A stretch of 64,000 bases of DNA from Acestrorhynchus altus. Taxonomy: Eukaryota > Chordata > Actinopteri > Characiformes > Acestrorhynchidae. How positions within the stretch are numbered: position 1 is the stretch's first letter; each line of letters starts with the position of its first letter. Positions 50,521 through 60,528 of the stretch are shown piece after piece. The stretch covers positions 11,562,602 to 11,626,601 of the forward strand of contig CM067514.1 of NCBI GenBank assembly GCA_034509495.1, read 5' to 3'. The translations under genes were made by a program, and so were the position numbers. The notes beneath the pieces were generated by a model. It was not told the DNA's origin. It worked only from the letters and a program-made list of their open reading frames with translations, and did no database searches.

Positions 50521-51082
50521 TACTGGAAAAGGGGGCTGATCACGTCAGTGTAAAATGAGAGCTGTGTTTATCTTTGTGCGCCTCTAGATGGCGCTAAAGC
50601 CCGGGTTTGGAAACCAGTAGCCCTTACCAGTGTCCATCCACCAACAGGGCGCAGAATTCTTCTGCAACCTCATTGTGTTTGTGCTGATTTGGTTGTGATC
50701 TTGTTATACGGGCTGTTTTTCAGTGCATTAAAGGTGACAGTTTATGTCTATTTATAGTTTTGCAGTGGCGTGTGCATGACTTGGTCTGCAGATTACTGTA
50801 CAACTAGATTATAAACACACCTGCACTGATCACTTCTATCAGTTTCATACTTGGGGTTTAGTCTGCCCCTTATTTATCCAGGGATTGATCTGGAATGACC
50901 TTTGGGTCTGTAAATGCTTTGTAAATCCATTATAATTAATCATTTTTATATCGTCTGATTTTATGCTGTTGTAAATGAGCTGTAGGTACATTGACTGAAT
51001 ATATAGTAAAACACAGTTTGGAAGATGGTTGTGTTTTGTTTTGTTTTGTTTTGATGCTGTAAATCTCACTAAATGAATGCTA

Positions 51083-51262
51083 GATTCTTGTGGCGCAACA
51101 GATAACACCACCAGTGAGCCGCCACATCCTGTGGGAAATTGGGGTTCGGTTCCTAGTCTGGGCAACTATGCTGTGCTATACCAATAAGAGTCCTTGGACA
51201 AGGCTCCTAACACAACTCTGGTCCACCTCTGTAATATGAGTAACCTTGTAACAGATCAACTA
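51083..51262 (+). repeat. tRNA-like SINE copy, second family
   Basis: TTGTGGCGCAACAGATAACA, GTTCGGTTCCTAGTCTGGGC (B-box-like), CTATACCAATAAGAGTCCTT and GTAATATGAGTAACCTTGTA occur in this order. The same order occurs inverted at 63255-63480, which establishes a family. Confidence 0.75.
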
Positions 51263-51299
51263 AATGTTAAATGTTAAAAGTCACATGATGTGGCATGAG

Positions 51300-51480
51300 C
51301 CGAGTTAAGGGCCCAATAGCCAGCATGCTAAGACTGTGGTGGTGATTTGGAGGAAGGTTGTGGCTGGAATTTGAACGCAACAGTAACAATATAAGAAGGG
51401 GCTGGTAGCCAGCATACTAACACCGCACTAGTATTTTTGAATGAGGGTTGTAGCCGGTTTGATAACTCCACAGTGATGAT
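51300..51480 (-). repeat. diverged, inverted relative of the 90-bp minisatellite unit
   Basis: GGTAGCCAGCATACTAACACCGC followed by a CTAGT word, GAATGAGGGTTGTAGCCGG and CAGTGATGATG correspond in order to the reverse complement of the unit at 1931-2580. A second, weaker copy precedes it (ATAGCCAGCATGCTAAGACT, GGAAGGTTGTGGCTGG). About two units are present, much more diverged than the array. Confidence 0.7.
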
Positions 51481-51949
51481 GTTTCATTGTCAGCCACAAT
51501 CAATGACAGGTAACTTAGTTAGCTAGGTAATGTTATGCTATTCGTTATTGTACGAGGGACTTGCTGTTCCCTCAGAACCCAGAATAGTGCAGAGCAACTG
51601 GTACTAAAGGCTGCTGGGGTTGCTCTTTAAATAGTGGGTTTCAAACCAAGCCACTTTAAGAAATCCAGGGAAGCCAATCGAAAACAAAGTTCATTTACAT
51701 ATATTCATTTTAATTTTAAAAGGATAGTAACAGCACAGTAACATCAGCAGCAGTAATTAAAATAGGAAACTCTAAACTGGAAAACGTAGCCATTTTGAAA
51801 ATGACTAAAACTTTTAAAAACCAATTAGGACTGTATTGTAAAAGCATGCGAAAGAAGAAGAAAAAGCAAAATAGGAAATAAAATGCAGGATATGGGCCCT
51901 TTAATTCAACTGCTGTTATATCTTGAAGACGTGGTAATTTTAATCTAAT

Positions 51950-52330
51950 CTAGCTCTGCTGTTTACAAGAGAAGACGGAAAAAAAAACTGGCGCCAGCCC
52001 ACAAATCCAGCACCTCCACCGCCCTCTCCCTCACTGACCTCCACTTATGTCATGCGAAAAAGCTCTGTCCCATTGAAAAGCTCTCTTAATCAAACCCAAT
52101 TAATTCCGCTCTTTTCCCTTATTATCCACCCTGCGGAACGCGTCATCCCAATCAGCCTGTTAACTCCAGCCTGGGCCCCATCGGAGGCCACAAAGAAGGG
52201 AGCCAAATAATAGATTACGCAATTAATTAGTCGTTAGAGATTTAATTGTTCTTAATGAATACAAGCAGTCTGTGGGGGATTCATGAGTGATTCATGAAAT
52301 AAACCATTGCCACCACCCCCTCCTCAATTT
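51950..52330. promoter_or_regulatory. candidate conserved regulatory block downstream of rx
   Basis: Unlike the AT-rich surroundings, this stretch is complex and non-repetitive. It holds clustered homeodomain words: AATTAATTAG at 52221-52230, TTTAATTG about 20 bases on, GATTACG and two GATTCATGA repeats near 52280-52295. I infer an enhancer of the neighbouring homeobox gene; there is no alignment to show conservation. Confidence 0.35.
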
Positions 52331-52589
52331 TCGCTCTACTAATCTCCATGATCAGACAGCAGGGATTTTTCCCAGCTACGCCACGGTAGTTTCTGTTCGT
52401 CACCAGCTGTGGTGTAAAGAAAGCAAACGTGGCTCATTTGGAAAAGAAAAGGTTGTGAATGAGTAACTCTTACTGTTGGCCTGTTAGTTGGGCCTTCTGT
52501 AGCTTTCCTTGAACACAAGATGTCCTGTCTCACACTCTTATGGAGCCCCTTTTGAATTATTTTTATAAAGAGTTGAGTGTGTAGATCCT

Positions 52590-52715
52590 TCAATTTTAAA
52601 GATCTGTGCATCAAGTGGTTCTTTAGATCATTAAATATTTCATCACACTCACACATCTCATGTACAAACATGGCTGTTCATGAACCCAAAAGTGGTTTCT
52701 TCAATGGGATCAGCA
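52590..52715 (+). repeat. diverged copy of the CACACTCACA / GAACCAAAAG repeat
   Basis: Contains CATCACACTCACACATCTC and GAACCCAAAAGTGGTTTCTT, matching the copies near 12600, 49200 and 54850. Confidence 0.5.
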
Positions 52716-52719
52716 ATTT

Positions 52720-54270
52720 GAAGGACCAGAGTGCATTCATAACAACGTTTTCTTAACATCTTTTTGGTGCAGTCAAAACAATTTTGATGCCTAATGTTTA
52801 GGAATATAGGGTTTTATATAATAAGTTTATATACTGTATGCTTCAGCATTCAATATCCATTATATGCCCAAGTGTTTCTGGACACCCCTTCTAATGAATG
52901 CAGTCAACTGCTTTGCGCCCATTGCTGACACAGATGTGCAAATGCACACACAGCTTGTCCCTGCAGAGTACAAGCAGTTGCATTTAATCACATAAGAGTA
53001 TCAGTGATGTCAGGTACTGATGCTGGGTGAGTTCTTCTGCTACTCCAGTTGTCCAAATGGTATTAGACTGAGCACTATCACTCCAGAGACCACAGGTCCA
53101 CTAATTCACAGTGGCTTTATACTGTACCTTGTTAGCCAACGCTTGGCATTGAGCACACTGACATAAGGCTCATGTTATACTGTTCCAGGGAATCCCATTT
53201 TATTATTCAATGTTTCTTTCCTGGAATATGATACAGGCTGTGTACACAACTGACTATCCTTGTAGAAGTCATTGTACTATATAATCATCTACAGCTCTGT
53301 TCATTGTTCTGGACCCATCTAATATTTCTTTTTCCTAGAGATGATCTAAAATATGAAAAGAGTCACAGGGTTAGCATATTCATTAGCATATTCATTTTTA
53401 TCCTTCAAATGTAACAGTTAACTGTATTTATATCTAATCTGTGGGTCAACAGAAGGTACTACTGTCCTGAAGCATGAGAGTACCATGAGAGGACAATACC
53501 AAGCTCAACAACAATCTTCTTACTGACCAGGGTCAAGGATTATCCTGAGGTTTGTGTACCGCCTCGGGCTGCCAGATGTGTGACAGAAGACATCTGTAAG
53601 ACATTTTTAAATCATTGTTCATGACCAGGCACATTGGTTAGATGGATGAGACATAGTCATGGTCTTGATTTGGAGATGTTTTTGATTAGTAATGCACTTA
53701 TCCTTTGTTTTTCTATCCCAATAACAATTCCAACACCAATGCCAGGGCACCAGCCAAATATCAGCAGTTTAATAATTTAATGGATCTTTTATAGGATTGT
53801 GCATGTTGTTAATTACACTTCTTGTGGACGTTTAGCAACTATGCTGTTATAACTGTATATACAAAATATTAATACATGTTTTTTAAATGTGAGATAGTCA
53901 TGTGATCAATATTTGATCAATTAATTAATGAATTATTAATTTATTAATTCAAGGGGAATTCCACTGATTTATGAACATTCTGAATAGTTAATGGTTATAG
54001 AGGATTATTCAGAAGGGTGATCCACAGTGGTAAAAACTCTTTCGCAGAAAGATATCGCACCAAATGTTTATTAATACTGTGATGTGACAATTTTCACAGT
54101 AGTTCACAGTAGTTTCCTTTAGTATTGGCATGAATACTTATCAACTATATGATATTGAGTATATGACACTGGTGCAACACTGGTTGATCTTTATTAAGGT
54201 ATTTAATCTAAAACATTTCAGCATGCATGAACGGACTGTCTCTGGATAGTTTGTTTGAATTCTAACATTT
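52720..54270. other. gene-free
   Basis: No exons or recognised repeats of note; AT-rich. GTGTTTCTGGACACCCCTTCTAATGAATGCA-like words near 52875 and CACAGATGTGCA near 52930 suggest a diverged dispersed repeat, but I could not delimit it. Confidence 0.35.
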
Positions 54271-54279
54271 GAGAATCCT

Positions 54280-54625
54280 AACTGGATGAAATGAGAAAAA
54301 GACATTGCACGGATTGCATGGCTTTAGCCATCAGCCCCAACAAAAGCTCATTTTTCAGTACATGGGCTGCTCTTTTCCCATGGTTCCTTTGTGCCAGCGC
54401 AGCTGAACGCATGCCTACCCTCGGCCTCTGCCTGGTCCTCATGCCAATGTGTCCAGTGGACAGTGGCTGCTGGGTCCCGGCCCGAGCCCTAATCCCCACA
54501 CTGAACTCATCCTGGCCTGCAGGAAAAGGCTCTAATTGGGGGATTTTCTCCATCATTAGGCCTGATGAGCACCCTCCCCTCCCTCCATGATCATTAATAC
54601 TTCCTCCCCTCGCCGTAGAAAAGTT
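54280..54625. promoter_or_regulatory. candidate conserved regulatory block
   Basis: GC-rich, non-repetitive sequence between AT-rich flanks. It carries CTAATCCCC (Otx/Crx-type TAATCC core) near 54490, CTAATTGG near 54533 and a CATTAGG word. Overlapping open frames on both strands reflect composition and have no splice or homology support. Enhancer function for rx is inferred. Confidence 0.33.
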
Positions 54626-54789
54626 CACTCGCAGTACAAGAATGTTGGTTCATGTGGACTCTGCTGGTTGCGCTCACAGTTGGACTTGGCATTGCTGAAC
54701 TGGGTGGTGATGAATACCTGGATTGGTTTGATGGACATTACACAACCTGCACCAAGTTCAAAAATGATTCCTATTGGCCATCAAGCCAA

Positions 54790-54905
54790 TTCACATGTCT
54801 ATTACTCACATCTCTATTACAGAACTATGTTATAATATAGATCAAAAGTGCTTTTTCTATGGCATCATTCAAAGAACCATTTGAAGCACCTTTATTGTTA
54901 CAAAA
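54790..54905 (+). repeat. copy of the short GAACC repeat
   Basis: ACATCTCTATTACAGAAC, AAAAGTGCTTTTTCTATGGC, TTCAAAGAACCATTTGAAGC and ACCTTTATT occur in order, matching the family at 12585-12720. Confidence 0.55.
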
Positions 54906-55019
54906 ATGTCAAAATAATTGCTTGTGGTAGCTGACTCTACACAACAGATGCTGCAGATAGAAACCAGGTTGAAAAACAGTATTCCTTTCACCCAATAAGT
55001 AAGTACATTATGATTCCCA

Positions 55020-55290
55020 GACTAGGACTATGTTTTTGTGGACCCAGATGGTCCTGACGAGTGGTCCCCATGGTCTTCCATCTGTCTGCATCCAGCAAAC
55101 ACACACATTGGAAGCACGGTTGCGGCAGGACCAGACAGTCCAGAACATGTGCTGAAGCAGCAGCGCCTGGGGGTAATTAGGGAGCACTGGACCCGGGGGG
55201 CTGCTGAACTCTAGACCCACCCGCAGTGGCCTGATTGATTGGAGCTTCATCTTCCTAACGGGCTGGCTGCCTGCCACCAGTCAGCAGAGA
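55020..55290. promoter_or_regulatory. candidate conserved regulatory block
   Basis: Complex GC-rich stretch with GGGGTAATTAGGGAG near 55171 and a TGATTGATTGGAGC word near 55232. It is followed at once by a (GA)n tract. Regulatory role inferred from composition and position only. Confidence 0.3.
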
Positions 55291-55293
55291 GAC

Positions 55294-55294
<1 letters not shown>

Positions 55295-55345
<51 letters not shown>
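55295..55345. repeat. (GA)n microsatellite
   Basis: About 50 bases of GA repeats. Confidence 0.97.
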
Positions 55346-55349
<4 letters not shown>

Positions 55350-56925
55350 AAAGAGCACGATCCATCTTTTCTGAACTCATGTGTATGCCGCTATCTCCAC
55401 CCAACACCAAAATGAGGGAACAGGGATGGCCAATATAGCCAAAATGTACGTGTAGTTATTCTTTTTGGAGACAGACATGGCATGGATCAAAATTCCAACC
55501 AAGAAACAAATGCTACTGAAACTGTGAGCTTGGCTGTTTAGTAAACTGTGTGTTTTATATAGTGTGTCACTGCATCAAAATAAGCGGAGCCCCTGTCATC
55601 ATCAGGATTGTTAGAACATATTAATTAGCTGTAATATTAACGAAGCAAAATCTTAGACAATTATAAAACATTTACAGCTATGTCTTACACTTAAGACGTC
55701 TGTTTAATGGATCCAGCAGTTATCTTTATAGAGGATTTCCAGATTTTCTTTCAGAGTGAGCTAATTTTCAATCCTAGTTCACATTAATGTTCCAGATGTG
55801 CTATTTATTAAAAAGTGATGTATGGCTCAGATAAGAAGGAATGACAGTAAAGTTTGATTGTACTTGAGGACAGAAACAAACTCTATCAAACTAGATTTAT
55901 TCCAAGAAATATTTATGGACATCAAAAATTCACTTCATAATAAAAAGGACATTTTAAAACAGCTACTTAGAACATGTTACAAATGTGAATGACTAAGTAA
56001 GGACAAGTTTCTAAAAACACTAATATTTACCCCAAAAAAAGATTGCATATTTTGATGTTCTATCCTTTGGCTTATTGTTCAATGCAGAACTGAATTATCT
56101 ACATGTGCATATTTACTAAGTAAATCTTACCCATGATTATATAACAGGACCGCAAAAACCAAAAGGGTGGGTCGAAAATAATTACTAAAATAACAAAATC
56201 ATAACAATATTGTCAGTTAAAAAACCCTGAACATTGTCAACAAAGTATGGGGAACAAGAAGGATTGAAAGCTGGATGATTGAAAGTAAGAAAAATATAAA
56301 CACTGACAGTATAGAGTTTCCTTCTCAAATAAATGGCACTTCTGTGTTGTTAAAAATGACTGTCATAGCACACTTAGACTGAATCCTTGTGAAGATTAGA
56401 ACTTAATGATCCATGGGGCCGAAGGGGGCAGGAAGATATTGTGGATATACGTGTTGCCAATGCAATTTCAGTGCACTACTAATATGTTTATAGAGGCTTT
56501 AGAAATGTGCTATGAGTATTGTGAAATTTGTACTGCAGAGGATCTAGGCAAACGGGTTCTCAAACAACTTTTTGGTATTATATATAGAACTAATTATAGA
56601 TTTTTCATGGACTATAAACTTATAAATAGATGCTGAAGGGACTAAGAAGTTCTACTCTAGTTCTACTGTGTACCTTTAATTTACAGATGTTTTGAATTAT
56701 CTTCAAAGGTGCACACAGAAAATGCATACAAATGGCAAGAGGTTTGGGCTAATGTACCCACCTCTGTACATATAAGTAGAATCTTACATCAGACCATGCT
56801 ACACTTCCCTTAGAAAGAGAAAAAAAGCTTTCATAAACAAATCATACAGTTTTGGCCAGTTACTCTGATGCAAAACCCTTATTATTTGCTACCTTTTTGT
56901 GCCTAAAGAAGCTGAAACAAAAGGC
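55350..56925. other. gene-free, AT-rich
   Basis: No exon, RNA gene or repeat that I can support. Confidence 0.4.
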
Positions 56926-56929
56926 TGGG

Positions 56930-57260
56930 TTTGGGTCATGTGAGATGAACAGTAAGGGCAGTAAGGGCTTGGTGACCCAGCAGACGGCTCCCCAGCATGT
57001 AGAGGTCACTCACGGTCCCGCCTGCCAACAGGTCTTCTCCTCTAATGAGCACTGAGGCATGCAGGCCTTTCTGCCTGACCCCCTCACCCGTCCGGCCCCA
57101 TCTCTACCACGTTCATTACATCCGCAGAAGGGGGGGTGTCCTCAGATGCACTGCCCTGTATGGATGGTCAAAAGGACTTTTGTCTTTTCATGCCGTTTGC
57201 CTGACATGAACTCTCCAGAGCACCTGCCAGTCAAGTGAATTAAGAATTAATCACATATAA
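56930..57260. promoter_or_regulatory. candidate conserved regulatory block 1 kb downstream of rx
   Basis: GC-rich, non-repetitive island in AT-rich DNA, about 1 kb beyond the rx stop. It has CTCTAATGAGCACTGAGG near 57038 and GTGAATTAAGAATTAATCAC at about 57235-57254, the latter with clustered TAAT/ATTA cores. Inferred enhancer or 3' UTR element. Confidence 0.33.
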
Positions 57261-57269
57261 GTAAGTTAA

Positions 57270-58196
57270 GTGGGTGTTAAGAGGTACTCCCCAGGGTGAA
57301 GTCATATGGCTAAACAGGCAGCCTCACACAACACACCTTTCATTGGCTTTCATTCAGTAAAAACACAATCATCTTTATGCTTAGAGAATAAATGAGTGGA
57401 ATTAATGGTGACAAGCTTGTCAAAGCCACTAGATTGGGCTAAAAAACATCCGGTGTAGAGTTTCTACATCATGTTGAGGTTCTTTAAACTAGTGGTTGTC
57501 AAACTACTACCAAGTTTACCATAGATTTTGCCCTCTCCAAATGCCAGGAATTGAGCAGAAACTTGGCTGTAGGGGGGCTGAGAACCCCTTATTTAATTTT
57601 AAAAGAGTTCTTCCCATTCAAACTTCTCAACCATCAACCATGGAAAGGTTCTTGATAGGAGAAAAATTGGGTCGTTTTAGCATCATTCCACAAAGTCCTG
57701 GCAGAATGTCACATAAACTAAACACTATGTGCTTATACTCTGTATTCAGTAGGACATGTTTTTTTTTCATCATCACCTCAGGCTGACCTTTCATGGAGGC
57801 AAAGTTAAAGTGTGCTGAAATATGCTATGTTCAATATGCTGTGATAGAATTTTGCATACTGAAATAAAACCAGCTGGCTGAAATTAGTGTCTGATGAATT
57901 TTAAGTGTTGCTTGGTGGGGAAAAAACAAACAAAAACAGGTTACTTGATCTCAACTGAACAAACACGGAAGGTGATCTTTGATGAACAGATAGAAAACAG
58001 CACTATATCCACAATTCAGTCAAAAATGTTGTCAAATGTCATGTGATTCTTGACTCAGTAGAAAAATAAATAAACATGTTGAGTTTTCCTCATTTACGTC
58101 CCACATGAGGAGAATGAAATATCCCAGATGTGCTTGCAGGGTCTAAATTCAACAAATCCTAAAGGCTTGTCAGTTCTTTAAGGGTTGCCCCAACTG
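57270..58196 (-). other. probable 3' UTR and flank of rx
   Basis: Directly downstream of the rx stop on the minus strand. No clear AATAAA on that strand was fixed. The words near 57485-57600 resemble an old dispersed repeat. Confidence 0.4.
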
Positions 58197-60446
58197 TCAC
58201 ATGGGTTGCCATGTTTTGTCCATTGACTGAATGTGTTCCTTGGCTTTCATCCTCAGTGAGGCAATGCTGGAGCTGCGCTGGTCAGCATCCTCCAGTGGGT
58301 ATTTATCGGTAAATACTGCTGGACACTGGTAGGGGGGTGGGGCCATGCTCTGGCCCATGGACTGATGGGTGTTGAGGAAGCTATGGCCAGGGTATCCTGC
58401 CTGCAAGCCCTGTGCAGGACCCATGAAACCTGGGATACTGTGCACAGGTGTGGTGCTGGTCAGAGGAGAGGTCAACCAAGGGTCCAGGGGGACAGAGTTA
58501 CTCATGGGTCCCACGTTGGTGTGCATAGGTGGCCGGTTAAAGGACAGCATGGGCGAGTCATGGAGTTTCACGGCACTGGCATCCATCTTCTCTTGGCGCC
58601 TCCATTTTGCCCGACGGTTCTGGAACCAGACCTGATGGAAAAACATGAACTTAAGTAAGGCAAATATACCACAGGAGTATCCTAAAACTGAATACTTCCC
58701 CTTTATCTAGCTTACTAGAGTACGAAGGCTAGTGAATTTGTTCCTAAACTCCTGAGCCAAAGAAAACACAGTATCCTGAACAGGGGCGTTATCCTGACAG
58801 CAATGCGCACTCTGCATTGTCTATTCAACCAAGTTCTGTTCATGTAGATCAAATGGTTAGAGCACTCAGTCAAGCACATGAGCTGCAAGCATTAAGTAGA
58901 TTATAAACTACATATTATCATTTTAAACAGTAACAATATGCTTTTTGAATACACCACGTTTGAGCAATGTAGATGCACTGAAGTCATGTATTGGTAGACT
59001 GTAATATATAATTCTGTATATTCTGTATATATATTCTGTACATTTTAGTAGTCATAAAGCATATCACAAACCAGCTTGCTGTAGCTTTTAGTTCTTTTAA
59101 TGGTGTTGACTGATATATTTACCATTAAAGAGGGAAAAGGTCATCCAAACACCACAAATGTGTGTTAAGATTCTTTGACATGAAGTAAAGATGTGATTTT
59201 TGCTATGTGTCCTTTAATGGGGCTAAAAACTTTGTAGCTTTCAAATGTCTACTCTTTCTTTTTATCTGCTTCCTGTTTACTTTTGTTCCTTAATTTCCGT
59301 TTTTCCATACTAGTGCTCATCAGTGAGGGATGCTATAGTCTGCATCTCTTTCTGGCCATGAATAGACTAGGATTAACTTAGACAAACTTAAAAAAAACAA
59401 AGAGTGGCTGTAAAGTGCGTATTATCATTCCTCAGCAAATCAGCTCTGCTCCATCATATATCTTATTTAACTACATTTTTATAGTCAGTGCATTGCTTTT
59501 TGCATTGTCATATGCTTTAGTGTTCTGTTACAAACAAGATGAACTGTTCTGTTGTGGTCTTGATGCTCATTTGTCTGCAGTAACAATAATAAAGCTCTTA
59601 TTGGTCAGTCTGATTATGACACATCTGACATTGCAGACAATCAAGCAGGCTTGATTGAAACATTTCAGCTCACCTATTTTAGACACAAGCTGTGGGTGAA
59701 AGGAGAATATTGGATTCAACTTTTCAAATTCAAACTTTTCAAATTCAACTTTTCAGATTCAAATTTTAATCTTGATGCGCAGAATGCTATTCATCTTAGA
59801 CAGAACTGATGATTCTTGTGCTGGCATTCAACCAGATGTTATTGTGAAGTTTTATCAAGAATGGGAGTAAAAGATAGCCTTAACACTTGAATATGGTTGT
59901 CAGATATAGAACACATTCTGTAGATCTTATACATTTTCTGGTTTTAAATAAATTCACAGTTTGAACACAAGAATTCACAACATTCTTGGTGAAATTCTCC
60001 ACCAGTGTGATATAATACACTTTTGACAACTAAACAAGTTCCCCTTTTCTCCCACAACTTGGATAACTGTCTGCCAACCTGTCATTTTATATGGGCCTTT
60101 TCTTACTTTACATCAATCTGTACTGTTGTGGTATTATAATCCACAACAGTCATGAAGACAACTTACAATAAGTCAACCCACCTGTACTCGAACCTCAGGT
60201 AGGTTGACCTTCATGGCCAGCTCCTCGCGACTGTAGACATCAGGGTAGTGGGATTTCTCAAAGGCTCGCTCCAGCTCATGAAGTTGGTAGGTGGTGAAAG
60301 TGGTGCGGTTCCGCCTGTGTTTCTTCTTCGGCTGTTCCTCATCCCCCTGCTCTGGAGACTTCTGGTCACTATTTGATAACTTCCTCACTTCTTCCAGCTC
60401 ACCCTCACACTTATTGGAGAAGATTTCAGTGTCTGAGGAGCCCAGA

Positions 60447-60528
<82 letters not shown>

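Noticed and set aside
54278..54628. Protein-coding exon on either strand
   Set aside because: Open frames exist on both strands of a GC-rich block with no splice sites in phase and no recognisable domain. A regulatory element is more likely.
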